A stretch of 64,000 nt of DNA from Poa pratensis. Taxonomy: Eukaryota; Streptophyta; Magnoliopsida; Poales; Poaceae. Position 1 is the first letter of the stretch. Every line of letters starts with the position of its first letter. The position numbers were made by a program, and so were the translations under genes. The notes beneath the pieces are model-generated. The model did no database searches. It was not told the origin of the DNA and worked only from the letters and a program-made list of their open reading frames with translations. Shown here one piece after another: positions 12,539 through 22,723 of this stretch. The stretch covers positions 22,595,332-22,659,331 of the forward strand of contig CAMZMU010000111.1 in assembly GCA_947311845.1 (NCBI GenBank), in the 5' to 3' direction.

Positions 12539-12934
12539 CTACATCATTTGATCGGAGAGGTCGTTGGCTACTCTGTAGCAGGGGCCGCTCTGGCACCCGA
12601 GGCCACAGTAGTCGCCGCCGAGGCCGCAGTAGCCGTACCTGCTGCAGCACAGGTTGCCGGAGCACCGATTGCGGCGCCCGCACGCGTTACCTTGAACGGC
12701 TTCTTCTTCACGGACCTCGTTGGCTACCCTATAGCACGGGCCGCTCTGGCACCCGAGGCCACAGTAGTCGCCGCCGAGGCCGCAGTAGCCGTACCTGCTG
12801 CAGCACAGGTTGCCGGAGCACCGATTGCGGCGCCCGCACGCGTTGCCTTGAACGGCTTCTTCTTCACCGAGGGCGGTCACTGCAGCAAAGGCGAGGACCA
12901 GCAAGCACACTGTGAGGGCCTTCATGGCGGCCAT
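12539..12934 (-). CDS. Secreted precursor with two tandem hevein domains
   Basis: Single-exon gene of 131 aa. Residues 1-23 form a signal peptide ([20 protein letters not shown] core), followed by an acidic EEEAVQG stretch. There are two 8-cysteine hevein/chitin-binding domains: Cys 33, 39, 44, 45, 51, 58, 62, 67 and the same pattern 52 residues later from Cys85 to Cys119. The chitin-contact residues Ser46, Tyr48, Tyr50 and Tyr57 are kept in both. The short tail is NDLSDQMM. No chitinase catalytic domain follows, so this is a hevein-like antimicrobial-type peptide precursor and not a class I chitinase. By family it binds chitin outside the cell and restrains fungi; that role is inferred. The repeat unit is 156 bp and nearly identical between copies. 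A TATA box and polyadenylation signal suit an active gene. Confidence 0.88.
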   Translation of the reverse strand: MAAMKALTVCLLVLAFAAVTALGEEEAVQGNACGRRNRCSGNLCCSRYGYCGLGGDYCGLGCQSGPCYRVANEVREEEAVQGNACGRRNRCSGNLCCSRYGYCGLGGDYCGLGCQSGPCYRVANDLSDQMM

Positions 12935-13045
12935 GTTGGAAGCTCGATGAAACTTGGAAATGTTTTCTTATTTAACTTATTATTATTATTACTTTGGTGG
13001 ATGATAAAGCTTCCGTGGATGAAGCACCAAGCTTGCGAGGTGCCA

Positions 13046-13054
13046 CTTATATAG
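13046..13054 (-). promoter_or_regulatory. TATA box of the hevein gene
   Basis: The minus strand reads CTATATAAG about 112 bp upstream of the ATG at 12934. This leaves room for a leader of about 80 nt, which is normal for a plant gene. It lies just downstream of the repeated block at 13106-13275. Confidence 0.7.
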
Positions 13055-13105
13055 CCAGGTCTCCTCGAGTGAACGTGCCGTGGTGGCGAACCGAATATTG
13101 TTTGT

Positions 13106-13275
13106 TCCTAGACAAATATTGTTTGTGCAAAGCGGCTTTTAATCACACGGACGGATGTGCCAGTCACAGATGACAAATACTGTTTTTTCCTAGACAAATA
13201 TTGTTCGTTCAAAAGCGGCTTTTAATCACACGGATGGACGTTCATGGACAAATATTGTTTGTTCGAAAGCGGCTT
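13106..13275 (-). repeat. Three imperfect direct repeats upstream of the hevein gene
   Basis: The core GACAAATATTGTT, then a short spacer and a GCGGCTT block, occurs three times, near 13106, 13188 and 13246. The first two copies continue into TTTAATCACACGGA. They sit directly upstream of the TATA box of the hevein-domain gene. Spacing is about 80 then 58 bp. They could be promoter-element duplications; function is not shown by sequence alone. Confidence 0.7.
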
Positions 13276-14421
13276 CCCTTTTGATTGTGTTGGGCTGTCT
13301 GTATAGCAATATAAACACCAACTCGATCGCCTGTAGCAATAAAGTGTCGCTACTTTTTCTCGAGTTTGTTGGACACTTGTAGTATTCCGTTTGTCAAAGA
13401 CACATAGGTACACATCAGAACATTTCTTGCACTCAAAACTAAGCCTAAAGATTAACATCTATCGCAAGTGTATGGACTAGGAAAAAACAAACCACAGTGA
13501 ACCAACCGGGCGACACACAAAGCTCAATCTCAAGCTCGGACGACGACAATGGAACGAGGAGATGGTGGCAAAAGAAACAACAAGACGTACACTTCTTCTT
13601 CTTCGTCTCGTACACACGAAGGAAAAGAAAAGAGCGGCGAGTTAGAGGCGGAGCCAAATGAAAATCGCTTTACATCTTGCTCGTGGGCCTAGTATGTGCA
13701 AAATATTTCCTTGGACACACATGGCTAATCGATTAGCTTTTGTCAGGGAGACCTTTTCGCGATGAACCATACACAGTTTGTACTCGATGGCGTCACCTTC
13801 AGTTCATTTGATCTGAGGATGCGCCTAAATCTCAGTTGATTGAGAATTAGTTCAATTTCCAGTCAAGTGACATCATCCGTGAACGTGATTTTTTTTTTCC
13901 AGTTGCAGCCCACTTACAAATCATCAACTAGTACGGATCACAAAGCAAATCCAGTGGCTTGGTACCTGACTGAGCTCAAACTTAATTCTCAGTCGATTTA
14001 GAACTAGAAAAAACGTTGATCTCTTAACCTTCAATGCTGGGACAATAACCAGCATGATGTTCCACGGGTGTACCCGAATGACTAGATTAAACGGACCGAA
14101 ACGTGACAGCCCATTGGGTTCCATTTCCTCTATTACTGTTTACTCGTTTTTGCTTCATTTCCTAGGTCGTAACCATTGCCTTGTTTCTTCTTCCAATGCC
14201 GCCATTTGCGTTTTATAGAGAAAAACAACTTCATGTTTAGGAAGGTACTATTAGGTTTGTCCTAAATATGTTTATATACTACTTCTAAAAATGGTTCGGA
14301 GATCAGAAATTTTGATTGTCACATGATATCTTGTAAGTTCAATATGTATCTACGAGGAACCGACCGGTGGGTCCGGATACTCTTTTCATATAGTATGAGT
14401 CCACTGGACCCTTACTATGTA
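13276..14421. other. Intergenic, no gene seen
   Basis: No open frame here resembles a known protein and no splice-consistent exon series was found. It contains only short low-complexity tracts. It may include distal regulatory sequence for the hevein gene. Confidence 0.45.
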
Positions 14422-15609
14422 GCAGGCGCCTTATGATTAGCTTAACTGTACGCAGGCCGGAGGGAGAGAAACGCTCCCATGCATGCATGCACAAATAAAC
14501 AAACATGCTGATGTCATCCCGCATTAAATGCGAAATTTGAGAATTCAAAAAGTTTTGTAGCCCAAACCGTTTATCCGATTTAAAATCCGTTTTCATCGTT
14601 GGACTAGTCGCGACGAGATCTTCAAAACTAGATCACATATCGATATGTTCCGACAACTTTTTTTTGCCCAGAAGTTACCACCCCGTAACATATAAGTTAC
14701 CCAGCTTTTAATACGTAAGTTACACACCATATTGACGATTAGTTTTCGGGTTAAAATATAACAATATTTTGTTGTTCTTTTAGTTTTTTATGACCTTTAA
14801 ATTTACCACATTACTTTGAGATGGTAAATTTATTGTGCATAAGTATTAGAATGATAACTGTCGATTTCATAAGTGAACTACACATAGAAAAAATGGGCAT
14901 TGTGTTCGTAACTATTATTTAGAGCACATGGTAACTAAATCGATTTAGTGGTGGATAACTACATCATGAACACATGGATAACTAAATAAAAACTGAGTGG
15001 GTAACTTGATCAGTATTGGGCAGGTAACTATTACCGAGAGAGTACGGTAACTATATTGATTTCATGTTGGATAACTTCACCATGAAAACACATGGGTAAC
15101 TTTCTCAGTACTGAGTGGATAAGTCCATCAGTATTGGGTGGTAACTATTATCGAGAGAGTAGGATGGATAACTATAAATGAAAACACATAGATAACTTTG
15201 TCAATACCGGGTGGTAACTCCATCAGTATTGGGTGGTAACTATTACCGAAAGAGTATTGTAACTACAATGATTTTGTCAACCTGAAAACTAATTGCTAAT
15301 ATGGTGGGTAACTTAAGTATTCAAGCCTTGGTAACTTTTATGTTATGGGGGTGGTAAATTTCGGGCAAACAAAAAAGTTGTCGAAACATATCAACATGGG
15401 ATCTAGTTTCGAAGATCTCGTCGCGACTACTCTAAAGGTGAAAACGGATTCTCAATCGGATAAATGGTTTGGGCTACAAAACTTTTTGAATTTTTGAGTT
15501 TTGCATTAAATGCGGGATGACATCAGCTTTTTTGATTTTTTGTGCATGCATGCAAAAGGACATGTGGGCTCACGGGGTGCGTATGGTTATGCCCTTGGCA
15601 GGCGCCTTA
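14422..15609. mobile_element. Non-autonomous TIR element with GTAACT-repeat core
   Basis: Long inverted arms at about 14489-14672 and 15371-15554 share the blocks TGATGTCATCCCGCATT, AAACCGTTTATCCGAT and TCGTCGCGAC/GTCGCGACGAGATCTTC. The outer ends fade but both carry GGCGCCT. GCAGGCGCCTTA occurs in direct orientation at 14422-14433 and 15598-15609, so the target duplication may be up to 12 bp; because GGCGCC is its own reverse complement, the exact TIR start is ambiguous. The core (14680-15360) is a degenerate tandem array around GGTAACT and has no coding capacity. Long TIRs suggest a Mutator-like non-autonomous element. A relative of the left arm occurs near 37.65-37.76 kb. Confidence 0.75.
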
Positions 15610-15649
15610 CATTTAGATTTATTCCTTCCTCCACAGTCTTGTTCCTTGT

Positions 15650-16433
15650 CATTAGTTACCAACAGGTTTTCCGTTGATCTTTCTCCTCTCTATCATCTCC
15701 ACAACAAACCTTCTTAGCACCTTGTGTGCCTTGTTAAGTTTTCTCTCAGAGCCGTAGCGCACAACGTGCCGGAAAAAGCCCACCTCCTTGACCGTGTCCA
15801 TGGCGGCCGGGGCGTCCATGGGCGGCAGGTCTGAGAACAGGAGGCTAGAGTCCACGCCGAAAACCATCGTGGCGGTCAGATCAAACATTAACCTCGACCA
15901 CAGTTCTTGCACTTCTATCGGAGTGCAGGTGTTCGTCATGTGGGCAACCAACGAGAGGAGGCCTTTCTCCACCTTGTCGCGGCAGCAAGCCGTCCGTACG
16001 GGAAACCAGCCGCCGGCTGCTGAGCACGCTTTGCAGTGTCGCGCGCGGCCGACGACATGGTCGCCGTCCATGGTGAAGAGGGCTCCGCCCATGATGTCAA
16101 TGATTGCGGCAAACTCTGCACCCTTGGGGAAGTTCTTGTAGTTCGTCGTGAAGATGTGTCGGACGTTTTCAGGGTCGCAGTGATGAAAAACCGCATCCCA
16201 ATGCTAGGTGGGCCGTGTGCCCTGAAGTCGTGGCCTGATCCGGCGAGGACCACAGTAAGATAGTCCTACAAGTTGTGGAGGTTGGCCATGGCAGAAGGGA
16301 TCATGTGTATTATTGGCCAGTTTGTGGGGAGCACCGAGATGTGTTCTTTGATCTGCTACTGGATCGCCGACAAGGTAACAAGTAGAACGAGTGTGGAGAT
16401 GAGAAGCTCTCGTGAGAACGAAATTGACATCAT
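15650..16433 (-). pseudogene. Cytochrome P450 pseudogene (CYP86/96-like)
   Basis: Starting at the ATG at 16433, the minus strand gives a membrane anchor (LLISTLVLLVTLSAI) and LPTNWPIIHMIPSAMANLHN, typical of the N terminus of grass CYP96-type fatty-acid or alkane hydroxylases. VLAGSGHDFRAHGPP and, in another frame, PENVRHIFTTNYKNFPKG follow. Later come SRLMFDLTATMVFGVDSSLL and ERRKINGKPVGN. There are two in-frame stops near the N terminus and a 1-bp frameshift near 16185. The I-helix, ExxR and heme Cys regions are all missing, because coding similarity stops near 15650, next to the TIR element ending at 15609. It is a dead N-terminal half. Confidence 0.82.
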
Positions 16434-16639
16434 TTTCAGGAACGGGATCCTCTGACGTAGGGCTAACTACTGCAGAGGGACGTAAATGACTGTGGTTCGT
16501 TCGATCGCATCCGACGACGCTCGCGTAAACTACAGCCTGGTACCTATTTCAGTCGTTGAAAACAGAACAAGCGGCCCGTGAGGCCCAGTCTGAAGCTGGC
16601 CGTCGTTCTCGCCTCGCTCTAGCTATGGTCGTCGGTCAG

Positions 16640-17583
16640 TGGGAACGAGACGACCTAGGGTTAGCTACGCCGGCGGGAAGGGAAAGAGCAGCTGCTCCGT
16701 CAGGACGCGAGGCCGCGCGGAGGTGGCGGAGCTAGCCGTTTCTGCTCCTTCAAGGGCGTGACGCCGCCTAGCCGTGGAGGCGGTGAAGCGAGCCTGCTCC
16801 TGTACGGGCATGACGGCCCGGAGCCGTCGATATCTTCGAGCCGCGGACCAAACGTCATCGGCGCCGCCCAATAGCCACGAAGCCAACACCGCCAAGTCTT
16901 GTCGCACAGCTGCTCCTTCCCTTGGTCTGCATTGATTCTGTATAGGTGTTTTCAGTTTCACTTGTGCAGAAAGAGCAGAAAAGCAACGACACCAAGATGG
17001 GTTACAGAAAGACAAGCCGAATTCTGATTCTAATTGATGCGAATTGAGTGTACACTCTAGTGAGTAGTGTCACTGAATCTAAAATTCAGATTGCTATCAT
17101 CTGATTTCAGTAGTGTTGAGTGCATAGTGTGACTGATTTTTATGTTCAGTTTGTATATTAACGTGAAGTGGAATTGTGACAAATATTGAATGTGAATCAG
17201 TGAAGTGATGTGTATTGTGATCATTGTACTGTTGTGATCTTAGATTGTTAATTTGAGAGCATATAACTGGTGTTGTTAATTAAACATGATATGACGAATG
17301 TGGTAAATTTTAGAGCATGTCCAGAATTGATCTACATAGCAGCACCGACTGAACTATTGCCCAGAATTAGACTAAATGACAGAGAGGATTGAACTTGAAC
17401 CAAATGGAACCCATAATTGAGCTAAATGGCAGCAAGGACTCAAACATGAACTCTCCCTTCTATCAAAGCAAAAGGTATACTACAGTTTACCAAAAACAGA
17501 AATATTTGGACAGAAAGACATGTCAAAACTCTGTGATAGGTCTGAACCGTGCAGTTCAAATACAGCAAAAGGTATACTACAGT
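16640..17583. other. Subterminal region of the MULE, no gene seen
   Basis: GC-rich up to about 16900, then AT-rich. No protein similarity recognised. GGTATACTACAGTT occurs twice (about 17474 and 17570). It probably serves as subterminal sequence between the left TIR and the transposase gene's 3' end. Confidence 0.4.
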
Positions 17584-20500
17584 TCACCACAACCCAGTGA
17601 GAAAGTCATCTGTGATTGGTCCCTGTAAATTAAAAAAGAAGTGAGATTTTTTAAAACAATTATGATCTCTAGATATTTAAACTAACTATATGAACAAGAT
17701 TACTGTTAATAGCTGAGTGAAGCTAACATTGGCATTGTAAACATCAGGTTCCTTCTCTTGGCCACTACAAACACTATTATTTCCAACTTGTACTTGTGCA
17801 TGGTCCTGTACTTCCCCAACATCCTCTAATGAAAGAAAATTTGAGGGGTGTGAGATTTAATGGACAAGATAATACCATGGAGACAGAATTCTTATTTAGA
17901 AACATACCTCTTTCTCGAATGGTAATGCAGTAGGGTTTTCTCTCTTTTTCCTAGTCTTGTGCTTCTTATCAAGCCAAGTTCTTTTTCGTTTTGAAGTTTT
18001 TGTTTCAACCTCCATTTTCTTTAGGCGTGCATTAGCCAACAAGTCATTTGGCAGGCTCGCATTTGTGGGGATTGTACATGGATACGTAGATGTGCTTGTA
18101 CATGCATTGATTTTCTCTTCAATCTGCTTCCCAAGAATGTCAAGTGTGTTGTCTACTAACATGATGCATTCTTGAAAGTTGGCTGCTCGATGTGCCAAAT
18201 TCTGAAATTTGAGGGACATATATCGATATCCAAGAATGGCATCCATATTTGGATTTTCAATTATATTTCTTCCCTTGTTGTCTTGTACGGTTCCAGTCCG
18301 TGCTTCCCGTGTCCATCGCTTTAACACATAATGTGGCGGTAGTGACTTGATATTCATCAAATCAAGAACTTTCAGAGCATGGCCACACAATATCCCAATT
18401 CTATCAAATTGACGGCAGCTGCACTCAACTGTTTGCTTCAAAGGATCACCAATAACTGTATACTCTTCCTCAAAGGTAAAATCGCCTACAACATATTCAT
18501 TATAACCATCCAATGCTTTGGTACAGGCTGATAATGATCTTTCGTACTCTCCTTGAAAAGCTTCAAATATACTTGGTGTATACAACTTGCTAGCTTGCAC
18601 CAATATAGCTGGTGGTCTCCTCATAGATAATTTAGGCAACCTTTTCCTTGAATCAAATTCTGAATTCAATTCATTATTTCTTTTCCCTTGCACCACCCTT
18701 TCAAAATGCTTAAAAAACCTCATGATATCAAAATTAGACCTGAAATGGATTTTCAAGTCATTGTTGAGACTCTCACTCAATTGTGTACTTCTCATCCCCA
18801 AAGTGAAGACATCCTTCATGTAACATTCAGCCCACTTTTCTTTTAACTTATATATACTATCCAACCATGTTTGTTTGCTCACCTTTTTCCTCATGAGTTC
18901 AAATTTCTGTTCAAATTCTGCCATGTCTTCATACTCAAACATGCACGCACTAAAATCAGCTAGAATACCTGTTTCTTCATCCTCCTCTTTTGTATTCTCT
19001 TCATTCTTCTCTTTATTCTGCCCCTTCTTCTTCTTTTTCTTCTTCTCTTCAATCTTCTCTTCATCTGTCTGTTCATGTAGATGTTTGGCCGCATTCTGCA
19101 TAATGTGAAACATGCATAATCCATGCCATGCTTCTGCAAACACTTCCTCAACTGCTTTTCCCATAGCAGCATCTTGATCCGTATAGAATGTTTTAGACCC
19201 CTTTCCTTTATGAGCTATTAGAAAGGCCTCAAACAGCCACTTGAAGGATTCAAATGTTTCATCATACATGAGAGCAGCGCCAAACACTACAGTTTCTCTA
19301 AAATGGTTAAAACCAACAAAGACACCAAAGGGCATGCTCTCTTTGTTTGTTCCAAAAGTAGTGTCAAAACTAACAACATCACCAAAATGTGCATAGTCCA
19401 TGATCATTTTAGCATCAGCCCAAAATATGTTTGTTATTTGTTCTTCACAATCCATTTGCAATGCATATTGGAATGATGGATTTTCAGCGATCTTGTCTTG
19501 AAAATACTTAAGCATGCTACCTGCTTGGCCATATGTCATTTCTCGTTGGCGCTTGGTCCTCAAATAAATTTTTTGGTCACGGAGGGTAAAGCTAAGATTG
19601 AGTGGTCCACCAACTTTGCGACTAGCATACTCATGTGCAGCTTTTGGCCCTTGACGGGGATGTACCCTTCGGGTCCCCTACTATTGGTATACCTGGTGTG
19701 GCCTAGACGAAAACATACCCGGAGGCCCAAAGAAGTCCAAAAAGCTACAACTTGTAGTCCAAGACAACAACTCATTATAAACCCTGCCTGGCTCCCTTTA
19801 TAAAGCCAGGCAGGGGCACCCTTTAGGGGGACTAGATCCACAACTCGCATAGGCATAGAGACACCACGTCTCACCTCCACAATCGCCATTACGGCCACCA
19901 TGTAACCATACATATATACAGATCAGACAAGCAGGAGTAGGTCTTTACCTCACAATGAGGGGCCGAACCTGGGTAAATCCTTACTTGTCAGCCGTCCGAT
20001 ACTACCAGCACGCCATCTCCTCTCTCTATACGAAACCCTAGGTATCTCACCATGGGATTTGCCGTGTTAACACCACGTCAGCCCTATTCCCGCATCAGCT
20101 GCCGTTTCAATTTCGAATGCTTGTAACTCTGAAATTTTCCTTTGTGACGCCAATAAGTGCAAGGTTTCTGGCAGATGTAGTGTGTGATTGTGTTCCAAAA
20201 CCAACTCAGACACTTTGAGACACATCTTTTTTCGATCCATTTTAACATTCATGTGGACTTGACAATCTGTTTTAGTTTCAGCTCGAGGGCACTTGGTTAA
20301 GTGATCTCTTTTATCTTGTGATCGTTGACCCTCATTTGCACAAACAAATTTACATGATGTCACAATGCCACCAGTTGACCTTCTATTTGTATACCTTTTT
20401 CCAACCTCAAATCCTTTCTGCCCACTATAGTTAAGCCAAAATGCCCAAGCGTCATCTGAATTTCTGAATTCCATGCCAACTTGAGGTACTAAACAAGGCA

Positions 20501-20781
20501 ATACAACTTTGTAATGTGAAAAGAACATGAATATTATACTTGTGCAAGTGCATAGAAAATCTGGCATGACTTGTGGACAAGAAAAATCTTACAGTACGTC
20601 TCCTACTTAAATCTGATGATCTTATGCCAAAGAGAATGTACTTGAGATAAACAAATATATACCTATTTGTATCAGAATTATGATGCGTTGTGCTTGCTTC
20701 TTCTTCCATCTCAGTTCCTTGCGTTCTGGTTGCTTCTTCTTCCATCTCAGTTCCGGGCGTTCTGGTTGCTTCTTCTTCCAT
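17584..20781 (-). pseudogene. FAR1-like MULE transposase, interrupted by a solo LTR
   Basis: FAR1/FHY3-family protein; relatives are either MULE transposases (Jittery-like) or domesticated light-signalling regulators. The MULE TIRs around it favour transposase. The start at 20781 opens three repeats of EMEEEATRT. The FAR1 zinc-finger domain is at 20100-20500 (GMEFRNSDDAWAFWLNYSG; later HNH). The MULE DDE core (VVSFDTTFGTN, FYTDQDAAMGKAV, WHGLCMFHIMQN) contains a Lys/Glu-rich insert, then the SWIM finger VECSCRQFDRIGILCGHALK. After the main exon ends at 17908, two further exons fit, 17823-17728 and 17622-17584 (ends TDDFLTGLW), both phase 0. The solo LTR at 19652-20080 splits the main exon; dropping it and one TSD leaves the frame open with no stop. 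The intron between the first exon and the FAR1 domain was not resolved. Confidence 0.82.
19652..20080. mobile_element. Solo LTR inside the FAR1-like gene, TSD GCCCT
   Basis: A 429-bp unit starting TGACGGGGATG and ending CACCACGTCA, flanked by GCCCT at 19647-19651 and 20081-20085. There is no primer site or internal region, so it is a solo LTR. A perfect 12-bp inverted repeat (CCCTGCCTGGCT at 19782-19793, AGCCAGGCAGGG at 19804-19815) encloses the TATA-like TTTATAA. The family was not identified; short LTRs of this type are commonly Gypsy. The insertion disrupts the transposase reading frame. Confidence 0.92.
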
Positions 20782-21226
20782 CTCAATTTCAACCAGCTGC
20801 TTCGTCCAAGAGAACAAAGGAAAGAGTTTGATCAAAGTCCAAATCAATCTGGTTGGAAATTAGATGGATTCCTGTGAGATGGCATGAGAAACACAGATGG
20901 TTGAGACTTACTTGGCATCTACGACCACAGCAGCGTCTCCTCTCCCGTCTTCGGCGATCTCGTTCCTTAGATCGTTCTGGCGCGGTTTCTGAGTCCTGAC
21001 GCCTTTTTTCTGTATGCTCGCGCCTTTTTTCTTAGGCGAGACCGCGAGAGTGACTTGGTTCAGACTGGGCCGCATGGGCATGTTATTTCTGTGTCGAACA
21101 GAGCGCTAGAAGGACAGGCTGTAGTTTACCCGAGCTTCGTCGGATGCGATCGAACGAAGCACAGTCATTTACGTCCGCCCTACGTCAGAGGATGCCCGTT
21201 CCATACTCGCCTGCAGTTTCTTCAAG

Positions 21227-22713
21227 GAGAAAATGACAAAAAACCATTACAATTGCGCACAAGACGACGATGAACCACCACCTTAGCGCTTTGTGACACA
21301 TAAATACCACTATTGGGGCCATGCTGTGACGCGGAGCACTAATTTGTCTGTTTAAGCCTGTTAACACGATTTATGACAGGTCGGACCCACCCATCAGGTC
21401 TACGTGGCAAAAAAAAAGCAGGTCAACGCTACCTTTTATTTTTCTGTCCTTTTTCTTTTTTTCTTCTATCCCCGTGCCCGTGCTACACTGGTACTGGTAG
21501 AGCATGCCCGCGCCGGCCGCCGCGCACGGAGCCGCCGCCCCGCCCACAGCCACGCGCAGGAGATGAACGGAGCCGCCGCCCCGCCCACCCCAGCTCGTGC
21601 ATGGAGCCGCTGCCCCGCCCACCCCCAGCTCGTCGCCGCGCTGGCCCGTGGCCGCTCGAGCTCGCGCTCGTGCCGTGGCCGCCGCGCTGGCCCGTGGCAA
21701 AAAAAATTCAAAGGAGGCTCGCCGGCTGGAGTTCCGGATGCGCACAGCCGGCCAGGCCGCAGGGCGGCGGCGACGCGCTGGAGGGCGAAGAGCCTCCACG
21801 ACCGGCGGCGACTCCCCAGCGTCGGCGGCTGCACCTAGGATAGCACGTGCGGGGGCGAGGGAGACATCGACGCACGGCTCGGCTCCGGCGGCGACCTGCC
21901 ATGCGCGAGCGCGGGCGAGCCCCCGGCCATGGCGAGGGCGCGGGCGAGTCCCCCCGGCCATGGAGCGGCTCCCGGAGCGACTCGCGTCCGTGCCGGTGTC
22001 GTCGGAGGTGGAGCAGAGGGACCTCCTGGAGGCGGTGGTCGCGGGCCTCCCCGTGGACCAGCGTGGGGTGCGGCGAGCGCGACGCGCGCGAACGCCGGCG
22101 TGGCGGCCAACAGCTCGTCGAGCACGACGCCGCACGGGGAGCTCGGCGGGTGGCCCGCGGAGCTACGTACGGGAGGCACGGCGCGCATCGGGAGCGGGAC
22201 GGCGGCCGGTGCGAAGGCCGTGGGCGAGGGGTTGGGCAGGGCGCGGGCGCAGACTCGGCGCCGACCTCGGACGGCAGAGCGCGACAGACGGCTGGGCGCG
22301 GGCGCGCCACGAGCTGAGGGACGCGAGTTGGGGGGAGGGGGCCCTGCGACGGCGAGCGAGGAGGACGTGTGCCCGGCCGGCGGCGGCAGCGAGCCGGGGT
22401 GGAGAGCGGCGTGGAGGGGGCCCGGCCGGCGGTAGCGGCGCCGAGCTGGGGAGAGGGACGGGAGGCCGCGCCGGAGAAGCGTTGACCTGCTTTTTTCTTT
22501 TTCTTTTTATATGTTTTTTCCTTTTTTTTGCCACATGTGCACTGACAGCGGGTCCCACCTGCCAGAAATCCTGTTAGAACGCTAACCACGGGTGATCAGT
22601 GCTCCGCGTCACAGCATGGCCCCAATAGTGGTATTTATGTGTCACAAAGCACTAAGGTGGTGGTTCATCGTCGTCTTGTGCACAATTGTGGTGGTTTTTT
22701 TTGTCATTTTCTC
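21227..22713. mobile_element. Pack-MULE-like element, GC-rich interior
   Basis: TIRs of about 200 bp (21227-21430 and 22485-22713) begin GAGAAAATGACAAAAA, like Mutator ends. They share blocks such as AAGACGACGATGAACCACCA and CCACTATTGGGGCCATGC. The flanking 9-bp repeat is TTCTTCAAG (21218-21226) versus TTCTTCGAG (22714-22722), 8 of 9 matching, the Mutator duplication size. The 1-kb interior is very GC-rich, unlike its flanks, and encodes no transposase. A frame from 21961 (MERLPERLASVPVSSEVEQ, then LLEAVVAGLPVDQRG) reads like a genuine protein fragment, so it may hold captured gene sequence. No parent gene was recognised. Confidence 0.82.
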
Positions 22714-22723
22714 TTCTTCGAGC

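Larger units (their letters stand above)
16439..21202 (-). mobile_element. Mutator-like element with FAR1-type transposase
   Basis: Inverted arms at about 16439-16620 and 21030-21202 share GGAACGGG, ATCCTCTGACGTAGGG, GGACGTAAATGACTGTG, TTCGTTCGATCGCATCCGAC, GTAAACTACAGCCTG and GGCCCAGTCTGAA. They bracket the complete FAR1-like transposase gene, which makes this an autonomous-type MULE. No matching 9-bp target duplication was found at either candidate boundary, so the exact ends are uncertain. The left end touches the start of the P450 pseudogene, and the right end lies 16 bp before the target duplication of the next element. Confidence 0.8.

Noticed and set aside
12347..13054. 235-aa frame opposite the hevein gene
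   Set aside because: It is the antisense shadow of the duplicated hevein domains, Ala/Val-rich because of their GC-rich codons.
14680..15360. Possible CRISPR-like array of GTAACT repeats
   Set aside because: The units are degenerate, variably spaced, without unique spacers, and lie inside a TIR element of a plant genome.
21597..22589. Several 120-326 aa frames in the Pack-MULE interior on both strands
   Set aside because: High GC content gives overlapping stop-free frames on both strands; apart from one short protein-like patch none shows domain content.
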